Shown here one piece after another: positions 9,179 to 17,401 of a stretch of DNA of 38,577 nt. Below the pieces are notes generated by a model, which was not told the origin of the DNA, searched no databases, and saw only the letters and a program-made list of their open reading frames with translations. The translations under genes were made by a program, and so were the position numbers. Location: the NCBI GenBank assembly GCA_029821265.1, contig JALGTR010000005.1, forward strand, positions 1-38,577, given 5' to 3'. The first letter of the stretch is position 1. The number at the start of each line of letters is the position of its first letter. The DNA comes from Candidatus Zipacnadia bacterium. Its GTDB lineage: Bacteria; Armatimonadota; Zipacnadia; Zipacnadales; UBA5352.

Positions 9179-9919
9179 ATGCGGCTTTCACCGCTGGTGT
9201 GCGCGCACCGAGGTCGATCGAGCGTTGCGCCCGAGAACACGATGACGGCCTTTGAGGCCGCTGTCGAAGTCGGTGCGGATTTCATGGAGCTGGACGTGCG
9301 CCGCAGTCTCGACGGTGAGATCGTGTGCATGCACGACGCGACCGTCGATCGCACAACGGATGGCTCGGGCGAGGTCGCACAGATGACGCTCGAGGCGCTG
9401 CGGGAGCTGGATGCGGGCTCGTGGAAGGGCGAGGAGTACGCCGGCGAGCGGATTCCGCTGCTGCGCGAGGTGCTGGAGCAGATCGCGCCACGGCTTGTCG
9501 TGGACATCGAGATCAAGCAGCGGGGGATTGCCGAAGAGGTGGTGCAGCTTGTGCGTGATGCCGACTGCCTGCGGCGCGTAACGATTATATCGTTCGATGC
9601 CGGTGATCTGCGGCAGGCGAAGGCAGCCGAGCCCACGCTGGCCTGCGGGCTGATCACCGGCTGGACGGAAGACGCGGATGAGAGCGATCTGGCGGCGCTG
9701 CTCGATAAGGCGCTGAGCTGCGGCGCGAACTGCATCTCCTGCCTGCATGCTCACGTGACGGAGCGGCTTGTGCGCGAATGCCACCTTGCGGGACTGGCGC
9801 TGAAGGCCTGGACGATGGATGACAGGGAGGAGATCGAGCGCATGATCGACCTGCGCGTCGACGGCCTTGTCAGCAATTACCCTGAGCGGGCGATTGCGGC
9901 GCTGGAGGCGAGGGGATGA
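9179..9919 (+). CDS. ugpQ: glycerophosphodiester phosphodiesterase
   Basis: A 246-residue GDPD-family enzyme that hydrolyses glycerophosphodiesters to glycerol 3-phosphate and an alcohol. The TIM-barrel signatures are [13 protein letters not shown] (catalytic HRG and PENT), [17 protein letters not shown] with the metal ligands and second catalytic His, and VDIEIKQ. No signal peptide is present, so it is probably cytoplasmic and closer to UgpQ than to GlpQ. Possible starts are 9164, 9173 and 9179; GGAGG at 9166-9170 is 8 bases before 9179, which decides the start. The stop overlaps thiD by ATGA. Confidence 0.85.
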   Translation: MRLSPLVCAHRGRSSVAPENTMTAFEAAVEVGADFMELDVRRSLDGEIVCMHDATVDRTTDGSGEVAQMTLEALRELDAGSWKGEEYAGERIPLLREVLEQIAPRLVVDIEIKQRGIAEEVVQLVRDADCLRRVTIISFDAGDLRQAKAAEPTLACGLITGWTEDADESDLAALLDKALSCGANCISCLHAHVTERLVRECHLAGLALKAWTMDDREEIERMIDLRVDGLVSNYPERAIAALEARG

Positions 9920-10719
9920 GACAGATACCGGTTGCGCTAACGATCGCTGGATCGGACTCGGGCGGTGGGGCCGGGATACAGGCGGACCTGAAGACCTTTA
10001 CGGTGCTGGGCGTCTACGGCATGAGCGCGATCACCGCGATCACGGTGCAGAATACCGTCGGGGTGCGCGACGCGCTGGTGCTGGAGCCTGAGCTGGTGGC
10101 GGCGCAGATCGACGCGGTGCTTGAGGACATCGGCTGCGACGCCGCCAAGACCGGTATGCTCGGCACCGCGCAGGTCGTGCGCGCAGTCGCGGATCGGGTC
10201 GCCGCGCACGAGGTCAGGAATCTGGTGGTCGATCCGGTGATGGTCGCGAAATCCGGGGACCGCCTGCTGGCTGAGGACGCGAGCTCGGCGCTGGTGGCGG
10301 ACTTGCTGCCGCTGGCGAGGGTGGTGACACCGAACCTGCCGGAGGCTGAGGCCCTGCTGGGACACGAGATCGCCGAGGACGCGATGGAGGACGCGGCGCG
10401 GGAGATCTGCGCGCTGGGATGTCGGGCGGTGGTGCTCAAAGGCGGGCACGGTGGCGGCGACGAGGCGATAGACCTGTTCTTCGACGCAGAGACGGAGCGC
10501 ATCGAGCGGATGAGCGCGCCGCGCTACGATACGCGGAACACGCACGGAACCGGCTGCACATTCGCGTCGGCGATCACCGCGCACCTGGCGAAGGGCCTCG
10601 ATCTGCGCAACGCGGTCGCGATGGGGAAACGCTTTGTGACCGAGGCGATCCGGCGCGGACTGCCGCTTGGCTCGGGGCACGGTCCCACCGATCACATCGG
10701 CGCCGGCAGGCTGTTCTGA
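9916..10719 (+). CDS. thiD: hydroxymethylpyrimidine / phosphomethylpyrimidine kinase
   Basis: A 267-residue ribokinase-family enzyme that phosphorylates HMP and HMP-phosphate for thiamine synthesis or salvage. Visible motifs are [18 protein letters not shown] at the substrate site, [31 protein letters not shown] and the anion-hole [18 protein letters not shown]. The length is normal for the family. Its ATG overlaps the stop of the GDPD gene by four bases, so translation is probably coupled. No other thi gene is in the window. Confidence 0.93.
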   Translation: MRQIPVALTIAGSDSGGGAGIQADLKTFTVLGVYGMSAITAITVQNTVGVRDALVLEPELVAAQIDAVLEDIGCDAAKTGMLGTAQVVRAVADRVAAHEVRNLVVDPVMVAKSGDRLLAEDASSALVADLLPLARVVTPNLPEAEALLGHEIAEDAMEDAAREICALGCRAVVLKGGHGGGDEAIDLFFDAETERIERMSAPRYDTRNTHGTGCTFASAITAHLAKGLDLRNAVAMGKRFVTEAIRRGLPLGSGHGPTDHIGAGRLF

Positions 10720-10772
10720 CGGGCAGGCGCGGGTATGCACCACAACTGCAGTGTGAAGAGGAGCGATCGACG

Positions 10773-11246
10773 ATGGCGGACATGCTGGTGAAGCTGTATG
10801 AGCTGCCGGAGCTGAAGCCGCGCCTGGACGAGCTTGCGAGGGAGGGGATTATCGTCCGGCGCGCGCAGCCGTGGGAGCTCCGGGCGGTGCGGCGGTTCAT
10901 CGGCGAGCATTTCAGCGAGGGCTGGGTGGACGAGATGACCCTTGGCTTCGCACGCCAGCCGATCAGCGTGTTCATCGCCCAGGACGGCAAGCGGATAGTC
11001 GGATTCGCGGCATACGAGTGCACCGCGCGGAACTTCTTCGGCCCGATGGGCGTGGATGAGGCCTACCGCAAGCGCGGGATCGGCGCGGCGCTGACACTTG
11101 CCTGCATGCACTCGATGGCGGCGATGGGCTACGGCTACGCAATCATCGGTGGCGCCGGTCCGGAGGCGTTCTACACTCGCGTCTGTGGCGCCGAGCCGAT
11201 CGAGGGCAGCAAGCCCGGGATCTACCGGTGGGAGAGCGTGGAGTAG
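10773..11246 (+). CDS. GNAT family N-acetyltransferase
   Basis: A 157-residue GNAT protein. The acetyl-CoA binding motif A is seen as VDEAYRKRGIGAALTL, followed by a GYGYAIIGGAGPEAFYTRVCGAE stretch typical of the C-terminal half. The acceptor cannot be predicted. The ORF track runs upstream into thiD in another frame; ATG 10773 is chosen for AGAGGAG about 9 bases upstream and a plausible N-terminus. It follows thiD by 53 bases on the same strand and is followed by a strong hairpin. Confidence 0.75.
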   Translation: MADMLVKLYELPELKPRLDELAREGIIVRRAQPWELRAVRRFIGEHFSEGWVDEMTLGFARQPISVFIAQDGKRIVGFAAYECTARNFFGPMGVDEAYRKRGIGAALTLACMHSMAAMGYGYAIIGGAGPEAFYTRVCGAEPIEGSKPGIYRWESVE

Positions 11247-11281
11247 ACGCCGGGCCGGGTTCAGCATGAAGGCAGAATGAT

Positions 11282-11309
11282 GGCGGCGCGCCGACTAAGG
11301 CGCGCCGCC
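11282..11309. terminator. perfect 11-bp GC stem-loop (possibly bidirectional)
   Basis: GGCGGCGCGCC and GGCGCGCCGCC pair perfectly around gactaa, 35 bases after the GNAT stop. There is no T-tract on either strand. It also lies just past the stop of the doubtful minus-strand frame ending at 11324. Confidence 0.55.
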
Positions 11310-11323
11310 TGTTGCGTGGCCGA

Positions 11324-11512
11324 TCAGAATCCATTCAGCCGCACAAGCCAGTTGCGGCCGAGCACGATGCCGGGCGCCTCTTCGAGAGCCTGAGTCGGCA
11401 TCGCCCTGTATAGGAATGCCGCGAGCACGATGATCAGAGCCGTGATCTGGGCGACCGGGCCCGCGGAGGTGACCGCATCGTTGGCGCCGGCGCCTGCTTC
11501 GGGGTTGGAGCT
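11324..11512 (-). other. possible minus-strand membrane-protein remnant without a start codon
   Basis: Between the GNAT and TPR genes (about 360 bases) the minus strand reads 62 protein-like codons ending in a stop. They contain one convincing transmembrane stretch (QITALIIVLAAFLYRAMP) and a tail ending RNWLVRLNGF. A terminator-like hairpin follows the stop. No ATG, GTG or TTG opens the frame upstream of the membrane segment until the antisense of the TPR gene. It may be a gene remnant, a gene with a non-standard start, or chance. The plus strand here carries only the TPR promoter. Confidence 0.2.
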
Positions 11513-11547
11513 TTGCGAACGTGAACGCGGGAGAGGCGCGGCGTGCT

Positions 11548-11576
11548 TTGACGGGGCCAGCGGAGGGCCGTATAAT
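11548..11576 (+). promoter_or_regulatory. near-consensus sigma70 promoter for the TPR operon
   Basis: TTGACG at 11548 and a perfect TATAAT at 11571 are spaced by 17 bases. The expected start near 11583 gives a leader of about 25 bases before ATG 11609. It matches the consensus better than the other forward-strand promoters I found here. Confidence 0.75.
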
Positions 11577-11608
11577 CGCGGTATCACGCACGAGTGAGGG
11601 GTGCTGGC

Positions 11609-12163
11609 ATGTGGCCGTTCGGCCGCCGGGACGACGAAGAGAAGAAGCACCGCAGGGCCTTCCGGGAGGCGACGCGGGCGCTGGAGAGGGGCGAACGCTC
11701 GAATGCCATCGAAACTCTCGCGAAGGTTGTGCAGGAGGCCCCTGAGGATTTCGCGGCGAGGGTGAACCTCGGGGCCGCCTACTACCAGAACGGCGAATAC
11801 GTGGCGGCGGCCCGACAGTTCGAGGCTGCGCACGAGCTGCAGCCAGAGAACCCGAAGGTGCTGCTGAACCTCGCAGCAGCAAAGAGCGCCCTGGACCAGG
11901 ACGATGAGGCAATCGAGCTCTTGCTGCAGATCCTGGAGATCGATCCGCAGTTCCGCGATGTGCACTACAACCTCGGGATCGCGTACTGGCGAAAGGGACG
12001 GCTGCCGGAGGCGATGGCTGAGGTGGAGATGGAGCTGGCGCTGCATCCTGACCACGAGGCCGCCCGGCAGACGCTGCAGAGACTGCGTGCGGCAGCCGGG
12101 GCCGGTGACGAGGAAGCGGGGGCGCAGGCGCCGAATCACCGCACTGACGATGCGGACGAATGA
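11609..12163 (+). CDS. tetratricopeptide repeat protein
   Basis: A 184-residue protein with about three TPR units in its middle, recognisable from ARVNLGAAYYQNGEYVAAARQFE, VLLNLAAAKSALDQDDEAIELL and VHYNLGIAYWRKGRLPEAM. TPRs form helical scaffolds for protein-protein contacts; the partner is unknown. The N-terminus is basic (GRRDDEEKKHRR) with no signal peptide, so it is likely cytoplasmic. The track's GTG 11594 is rejected in favour of ATG 11609, which has GAGGGG 7 bases upstream. It is driven by the promoter at 11548-11576 and followed 36 bases later by the small Cys-rich gene. Confidence 0.8.
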   Translation: MWPFGRRDDEEKKHRRAFREATRALERGERSNAIETLAKVVQEAPEDFAARVNLGAAYYQNGEYVAAARQFEAAHELQPENPKVLLNLAAAKSALDQDDEAIELLLQILEIDPQFRDVHYNLGIAYWRKGRLPEAMAEVEMELALHPDHEAARQTLQRLRAAAGAGDEEAGAQAPNHRTDDADE

Positions 12164-12199
12164 CATCAGGCTCGAGGTGGGGCGAGGAGGCAGAGTCTG

Positions 12200-12355
12200 A
12201 TGGAGGTCAAGGATGGCGACGTCCTGATCTGCCAGTGTGATCAGCGTGATGTGGAGCTGACGGTCACGAAGGCGTGCTCGCAGGGCTCATGCGGGGAGTG
12301 CATGAATATCAGTGCACGGTGCTGCGGCGTGGAGATGGTGAAGAAGGAGATCTGA
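12200..12355 (+). CDS. 51-residue cysteine-rich, desulforedoxin-like protein
   Basis: This gene is too short for the ORF track. It has a strong Shine-Dalgarno (GAGGAGG, 9 bases before the ATG), a clean stop and its own downstream hairpin. Seven cysteines occur as CQC, AC, CGEC and CC. The start (DGDVLIC) and end (CCGVEMVKKE) resemble desulforedoxin, which as I recall has GDVYKCELC and CCGEDMVK, but the spacing of the middle cysteines differs and an extra CxxC is present. A rubredoxin-type iron or zinc site is therefore plausible but unproven. It lies 36 bases after the TPR gene and is probably co-transcribed with it. Confidence 0.7.
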   Translation: MEVKDGDVLICQCDQRDVELTVTKACSQGSCGECMNISARCCGVEMVKKEI

Positions 12356-12381
12356 GCTTTGTCCTGATGCAGGTTTGAATG

Positions 12382-12413
12382 TGCCGGCCGCGGGTGGGAG
12401 TTCGCGGCCGGCA
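12382..12413 (+). terminator. 11-bp GC stem-loop after the Cys-rich gene
   Basis: TGCCGGCCGCG pairs with CGCGGCCGGCA around a 10-base loop, 26 bases past the stop. The sequence after it (tcgctttgcg) has only a weak T-run. Confidence 0.55.
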
Positions 12414-12481
12414 TCGCTTTGCGTGGTGCGTGCATGACATGGCGAAGGAGTCCGTGACGGACGCACGGGTGGTTTCGGCGA

Positions 12482-13360
12482 ATGAGTGAGCTGCATCTGG
12501 CGTATCTGATGGCGGGCGGCGCGACCCTCGCGTGGGGCCTGGTCGTGATCTTCATCAAGCGCTCGCGCACGTCCGGCCGGCTCGGGATCGCCATCGCCAT
12601 GGCGACCGGCGTGATCACGATGTTCGTCCTCTCCGGCCGCGACATCGTGGTGCTCGCGACCCTCAGCTACCGGGAGTTCGGGCTGTATTTTGTCACCGGT
12701 GCGATGCAGTTCACGCTCGGGTGCATGCTCTACTACCAGGCGATCAGGCACGGGAGCCTGTCGGTGGCGGTGCCGATCACGCGGGCCAAGATCCTCATCA
12801 TCCTGGCGCTTTCGATCGCGCTGGGGCTGGAGGTCTTTCGCTGGGGGCTGCTGGCGGCCGCTCTGCTGATGTTCTTCGGCGGCCTGCTGGTGGGCAAGCC
12901 GGCCAGCGGCCTGAACACCGCGGAACGGGACAGACATCGGGTCGCGTTGGGCTATGCGATCGGCGCCTGCGTCTTCTGGGCGATCTCGGAGACGCTGATG
13001 GGACTTCTCCCCGAGCGGGTGCCGGCGATGGCATCGAACTTCATGCTGCTCGCGTCGGGGCTGACGGCGTGGATGGTGTATGCGCTGGCGAGCGGCGCAT
13101 GGCGGGAGCTTCTGGAGATGCCCGGGCACGATATCTGGTGTTATATGGGCCACGGGCTGGTGAGTTTCTCGGCCGCGTACGCGCTGTTTGTGGCGGCGAT
13201 CAAGATCGCGGGCCCGCCGCGTGTGGTGATCATCACCTCGACGTACCCGCTCATCTCGGCTCTCGTGGGGTGGCTGGGCTACGAGGAGCGCTTCAGCCTT
13301 CGCCTGGTCTTCGGTGCGCTGCTGCTGATCGGCGGGGTCATCACGCTGCAGTTCGTCTGA
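12482..13360 (+). CDS. EamA/DMT-family membrane transporter
   Basis: A 292-residue integral membrane protein with about ten predicted helices in two five-helix halves. The second EamA repeat ends with RVVIITSTYPLISALVGWLGYEERFSLRLVFGALLLIGGVITL, a family-typical C-terminus with a conserved E in the loop before the last helix. DMT transporters export or import amino acids, nucleotides, sugars or drugs. Lying convergent to the trp operon hints at, but does not show, a link to aromatic compounds. No strong ribosome site precedes ATG 12482 (an AAGGAG lies about 35 bases away), yet no other in-frame start exists. Confidence 0.82.
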   Translation: MSELHLAYLMAGGATLAWGLVVIFIKRSRTSGRLGIAIAMATGVITMFVLSGRDIVVLATLSYREFGLYFVTGAMQFTLGCMLYYQAIRHGSLSVAVPITRAKILIILALSIALGLEVFRWGLLAAALLMFFGGLLVGKPASGLNTAERDRHRVALGYAIGACVFWAISETLMGLLPERVPAMASNFMLLASGLTAWMVYALASGAWRELLEMPGHDIWCYMGHGLVSFSAAYALFVAAIKIAGPPRVVIITSTYPLISALVGWLGYEERFSLRLVFGALLLIGGVITLQFV

Positions 13361-13374
13361 CCCGGAAGTGAGGC

Positions 13375-13415
13375 CCGGTGCGCCGCGAGGGTCACCCTAT
13401 CTCGCGGCGCACCGG
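13375..13415. terminator. bidirectional stem-loop between EamA (+) and trpA (-)
   Basis: A perfect 14-bp stem, CCGGTGCGCCGCGA with TCGCGGCGCACCGG, surrounds a 13-base loop. It sits between two converging genes and can fold in both transcripts. Neither flank has a T-tract. Confidence 0.65.
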
Positions 13416-13461
13416 ACGCTCGTGCCGGAGGGCGGCAGCCCTGCGGCAATTCAGTGCGCGC

Positions 13462-14241
13462 CTACGGTCGCAGCTCTCGCACCTTCGCCTCCACGCGCTG
13501 CGGGAGATCCTCGCCGCCCTGCGCGATGACATTGACGACCGCGGATCCGACGACCGCTCCGTCGGCGATCTCAAGCACCTCGGACACCTGCCGGGCCGTC
13601 GAGAGGCCGAAGCCGACCGCGACCGGCACCTCTGCGCGCTGTTTGACGCGCTCGACCAGCGCCTGCAGGCCCTCGTAGATGTCCTCCCGGGCACCCGTGA
13701 CGCCGGGTCGGGAGATGACGTAGACGAACCCCGTGGTGGCCTCGATCGCGCGTTCGATATGCTCATCAGTGTTGCCCGGCGCCACCAGTTGGACGGTCCC
13801 CAGGCCGGCCTCGCTGGCGATGCGGGTCCACTCCTCGGCCTCGCGCGCGGGCAGGTCGCTGACGAGCACGCCGTCGACGCCAGCCGCCACGGCATCGCCC
13901 GCGAAGTCCTGCATCCCGTAGGCGAGGATCGGGTTGAAGCAGGTCATCAGCACGAGCGGGATCTCGGAGCGCTCGCGGATTCGGGCCGCGGCCTGCAGGA
14001 CCATGCGGGGGGTGGTCCCCGCGTCCAGCGCGCGCTTGCACGCGGCCTGGATGGTTGGACCATCGGCGGTCGGCGCCGCGAAGGGGATGCCCAGCTCGAT
14101 GATATCCGCGCCGCCGCGCTCGGCTGCGAGGACTATCTGCTCGGTGGACTCAGGGCTCGGGTCGCCCGCGGTGACGTAGATGATGAGGGCCCCGGGGCCG
14201 CTGGCGTTCGCGCGTTCGAATGCCTGATGTATACGCTCCAT
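13462..14241 (-). CDS. trpA: tryptophan synthase alpha subunit
   Basis: A 259-residue TIM barrel that cleaves indole-3-glycerol phosphate to indole, which is channelled to TrpB. The catalytic Glu is in ELGIPF and the catalytic Asp in ADGPTIQ. The residue equivalent to E. coli alpha-Asp56 is alanine (FAAPTADG instead of FSDPLADG); in the E. coli-type enzyme that Asp salt-bridges to TrpB Lys167 during alpha-beta signalling. The gene starts 11 bases after trpB with no clear ribosome site of its own, so translation is probably coupled. It is the last gene of the operon. Confidence 0.95.
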   Translation of the reverse strand: MERIHQAFERANASGPGALIIYVTAGDPSPESTEQIVLAAERGGADIIELGIPFAAPTADGPTIQAACKRALDAGTTPRMVLQAAARIRERSEIPLVLMTCFNPILAYGMQDFAGDAVAAGVDGVLVSDLPAREAEEWTRIASEAGLGTVQLVAPGNTDEHIERAIEATTGFVYVISRPGVTGAREDIYEGLQALVERVKQRAEVPVAVGFGLSTARQVSEVLEIADGAVVGSAVVNVIAQGGEDLPQRVEAKVRELRP

Positions 14242-14252
14242 GGTCGTGGCGG

Positions 14253-15437
14253 CTACTCGGTTAGCCGCTGCACCTCCTCACAGTCCTTGTCGCCGCGTCC
14301 TGAGATGTTGATGATGACGAGGTCATCGTCGGTCAGCTCGTCGGCCATCGCCAGCACCTGGGCGACGGCGTGGGCGCTCTCGAGGGCGGGGATGATCCCC
14401 TCGAGCTCGGTCAGCGTGCGGAATGCCTCGAGCGCCTGCTCGTCGGTGACGGCGACGTAGCGGCCGCGGCCGGAGTCGTGGAAATCCGCGTGCTGGGGGC
14501 CGACGGCGGGGTAGTCGAGGCCGGCTGCCACTGAGTGGGCGGGGAGGACCTGGCCGTCCTCGTCCTGGATAACGTAGGTGGCCGCGCCGTCGAGCACGCC
14601 GAAGGTTCCGGCGCAGATGCTGGCGGAGTGCTGTCCGGGCTGCAGCCCAAGACCCGCCGCCTCAACGCCGATCAGCTCCACGTCGTCCTCGAGGAACGCG
14701 TAGAACAGCCCGATGGCGTTCGAGCCGCCTCCGACGCAGGCCACGAGCTTCGTCGGGAGACGACCCTCGGCGTCGAGGATCTGCCGTCGAGCCTCGTCGC
14801 CGATGACGCGCTGGAAATCGCGCACCATGGTCGGATACGGGTGCGGGCCGGCGACCGACCCGAAGACGTAGAGCGTCTCCTCATACTGTCCCATCCACGC
14901 GCGCATGGCCTCGTCGCAGGCGTCCTTGAGTGTGCCGGAGGTCCCCTCGACGGGGATCACTTCGGCGCCGAGCAGGCGCATGCGGTAGACGTTCAGGCGC
15001 TGGCGGCGAACGTCCTCGACGCCCATGTAGACCTGGCATGGAAGCCCGAGCAGCGCAGCGACGGTTGCCGTGGCGACGCCGTGCTGGCCCGCGCCCGTCT
15101 CGGCCATGATGCGCCTCTTGCCCATGCGCTTTGCCAGCAAGCCCTGGCCGATGGTGTTGTTGATTTTATGCGCACCGGTGTGATTGAGGTCCTCGCGCTT
15201 GAGGTAGACCTTCGCGCCAACGCGCTCGCTTAGCCGTGGGGCCGGATACAGCGGGCTCGGGCGGCCGACGTAGTCGCGCAGCAGCCTGTGGTACTCTTCG
15301 TTGAACTCGGGGTCATCGCGCGCATCAAGAAACGCCGCCTCCAGCTCGTCCAGCGCGCTGAGAAGCGTCGCGGGCACGTATTGCCCCCCGAAGCGCCCGA
15401 AATACCCGGGGCGGCTTGTAGTCGCGTCGTGTGCCAT
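14253..15437 (-). CDS. trpB: tryptophan synthase beta subunit
   Basis: A 394-residue PLP enzyme that joins indole and serine to make tryptophan. The PLP lysine is in HTGAHKINN; the glycine-rich phosphate loop appears as GGGSNAIG; catalytic-region [10 protein letters not shown] and TLKDA are conserved. It is the TrpB1 type that pairs with TrpA. A modest AAAGGA lies upstream of the ATG. An 82-base gap separates it from trpC, where trpF often sits in other bacteria, and that gap codes for nothing. Confidence 0.96.
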   Translation of the reverse strand: MAHDATTSRPGYFGRFGGQYVPATLLSALDELEAAFLDARDDPEFNEEYHRLLRDYVGRPSPLYPAPRLSERVGAKVYLKREDLNHTGAHKINNTIGQGLLAKRMGKRRIMAETGAGQHGVATATVAALLGLPCQVYMGVEDVRRQRLNVYRMRLLGAEVIPVEGTSGTLKDACDEAMRAWMGQYEETLYVFGSVAGPHPYPTMVRDFQRVIGDEARRQILDAEGRLPTKLVACVGGGSNAIGLFYAFLEDDVELIGVEAAGLGLQPGQHSASICAGTFGVLDGAATYVIQDEDGQVLPAHSVAAGLDYPAVGPQHADFHDSGRGRYVAVTDEQALEAFRTLTELEGIIPALESAHAVAQVLAMADELTDDDLVIINISGRGDKDCEEVQRLTE

Positions 15438-15519
15438 CGATCTTCGTCCTTTCGGTCGGTCATGGTGCAGTTCACGTGCAAGGATACATTACTCGCGACG
15501 GGTGCGTGAAGTCGCGGCT

Positions 15520-16329
15520 TCAGCGCCGCCAGCGCTTCACCCTGACGCCGGTGAGCCGACGCAGGGCCCTCCCGGGGCTGGCCGCGCGCATCAGTGTGGT
15601 GCCGACGAGCACGGCGTTCGCACCGGCCTCGGCGAGGCGCCGCACATCTGCACGGGAGTTGACGCCGCTCTCGGCCACGAGAATCCGCTCGTCCGGGATG
15701 GCCTCGGCGAGGCGCTCGGTGGTCGCGAGATCGACGTTGAAGGTGTGCAGGTCGCGGTTGTTGACTCCGATGATGCGCGCGGGGGTCTGCAGCGCCGAGT
15801 GGACCTCCTCGCGCGTGTGGGTCTCCACGAGCGCTGACATGCCGAGATCGCGCGTGAGCGCCAGCAGATCGTGCAGGATCGTCGGCTCGAGCACCGCGAC
15901 GATGAGCAGGATCGCGTCGGCGCCGGCCGCCCGCGCCTCATAGATCTGCCACGGCTCGAGCACGAAGTCCTTGCGCAGGACCGGTATCTGCACTGTGCGG
16001 CGAGCCTGCCGCAGGAACTCGAGGCGGCCGGCGAAGAATCGCTCGTCGGTGAGCACGCTCAGCGCCGCCGCTCCGCTGTGCTCGTAGCCGCGCGCGATCG
16101 CGGCCGGATCGAAGTCCGCCGGGCGGATACTGCCCGCAGAGGGGCTCGCGCGCTTGATCTCGGCGATGATGCGCACATCATCGCCGCGCAGCGCGGCGGC
16201 GAAGTCGCGCGCAGGTGGCGCATCCTCCGCCTCTTTGCGGATCTCCGCGAGCGGCGTCGCGGCCCTGCGCGCGGCGAGCTCCTCGCGCTTGTGAGCGATG
16301 ATCTCCCGCAACACGTTGGGAATGCTCAC
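15520..16329 (-). CDS. trpC: indole-3-glycerol phosphate synthase
   Basis: A 269-residue TIM-barrel enzyme that closes the indole ring. Catalytic motifs are IIAEIKRASPSAGSI, LRKDFVLEPWQIYEARAAGADAILLI, VGVNNRDLHTF-like GVNNRDL and VAESGV. It is a single-domain TrpC with no fused TrpF. It starts at a GTG that overlaps the trpD stop by four bases (GTGA), so the two are probably translated together. Confidence 0.95.
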   Translation of the reverse strand: MSIPNVLREIIAHKREELAARRAATPLAEIRKEAEDAPPARDFAAALRGDDVRIIAEIKRASPSAGSIRPADFDPAAIARGYEHSGAAALSVLTDERFFAGRLEFLRQARRTVQIPVLRKDFVLEPWQIYEARAAGADAILLIVAVLEPTILHDLLALTRDLGMSALVETHTREEVHSALQTPARIIGVNNRDLHTFNVDLATTERLAEAIPDERILVAESGVNSRADVRRLAEAGANAVLVGTTLMRAASPGRALRRLTGVRVKRWRR

Positions 16330-17357
16330 TGCACCCGCGCCCCAGCGAGCGTGTTGGTCATCGCGCAGAGGTCTTCGAGCTTGCGCGTCACGGCGCCCGA
16401 CTCGATGGTCTCGCGCGCGATCTCGATGCCCTCGCCAAGTGTGTTGGCGAGGCCGCCGACGTATATCGCCGCGGCGGCGTTGAGCACGGTGATATCGGTG
16501 GTCGCGCCGCCGTCGCCCGCGATCGCACGCTGTAGGATCTCGGCCGACTGCTCGGGGTCGCCGCCAGCGATCTCCTCAATCGTCGCGCGTCGCAGACCGA
16601 ACGACTCCGGGGTGACCTCGTAGGTTCGTACCCGTCCATCGCGCAGCTCTGACACGCGCGTAGGGCCGACGGTGGACAGCTCGTCCATGCCGTCGAGCCC
16701 GTGGACGACCATCGCGTGTATCGATCCCAGTTCGCCGAGAGTCCTGGCCAGGACCTCGGTCAGCTCGGGCGCGAAGACGCCGAGGAGTTGCCGACGCGCG
16801 CCGGCGGGGTTGGTGAGGGGACCGAGCACGTTGAAGACCGTTCGCAGGCCCAGTTCGCGGCGCGGGCCGATGGCGTGCTTCATCGCCGGATGCAGGCTCG
16901 GCGCGAAGAGGAAGCCGATCATCAGCTCATCGATGCAGGTTTCGACCTCGAAGGGTTCAAGGTCGATACGGACGCCCAGCGCCTGCAGCACATCGGCGCT
17001 CCCGCAGGTGCTGGAAACCGAGCGATTTCCGTGTTTCGCGACCGGGACGCCCGCGGCTGCGGTCACCAGCGCGGCGGCGGTCGAGACGTTGAACGTGTCC
17101 AGTGCATCGCCGCCGGTGCCGCAGGTGTCCACCACATCCGCGTGCCTGGTGTTGATGCGCACGCAGTTTTCGCGCATGGCCTGGGCGAAGCCGGAGATCT
17201 GATCGACGGTCTCACCTCGCATCCTCAGAGCGACGAGAAAGGCGCCGATCTGCGCATGGGTGCAGTCTCCGCTCATGATTGCGGCCATCGCCGCCTGGGC
17301 CTCGGAACGATCGACAGGCAGTCCGTCCACGACCTTCGCTATCGTCTCGTTGATCAT
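16326..17357 (-). CDS. trpD: anthranilate phosphoribosyltransferase
   Basis: A 343-residue enzyme that transfers phosphoribose from PRPP to anthranilate. Motifs are DTCGTGGDALDTFNVSTAAA for PRPP, KHGNRSVSSTCGSAD, and the anthranilate site region GPRRELGLRTVFNVLGPLTNP. The track starts at GTG 17366, but ATG 17357 is preferred because GAGG lies 8 bases before it. It follows trpG by 44 bases. Confidence 0.94.
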   Translation of the reverse strand: MINETIAKVVDGLPVDRSEAQAAMAAIMSGDCTHAQIGAFLVALRMRGETVDQISGFAQAMRENCVRINTRHADVVDTCGTGGDALDTFNVSTAAALVTAAAGVPVAKHGNRSVSSTCGSADVLQALGVRIDLEPFEVETCIDELMIGFLFAPSLHPAMKHAIGPRRELGLRTVFNVLGPLTNPAGARRQLLGVFAPELTEVLARTLGELGSIHAMVVHGLDGMDELSTVGPTRVSELRDGRVRTYEVTPESFGLRRATIEEIAGGDPEQSAEILQRAIAGDGGATTDITVLNAAAAIYVGGLANTLGEGIEIARETIESGAVTRKLEDLCAMTNTLAGARVQ

Positions 17358-17401
17358 CACAGTCACCTCGTGCGTGAGTGTGAAAACGTTGGCTGCGAGC
17401 G

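Noticed and set aside
13378-14460. 360-residue plus-strand open frame across trpA and the bidirectional hairpin.
   Set aside because: Antisense to trpA and trpB, no recognisable domain, and it reads through the terminator.
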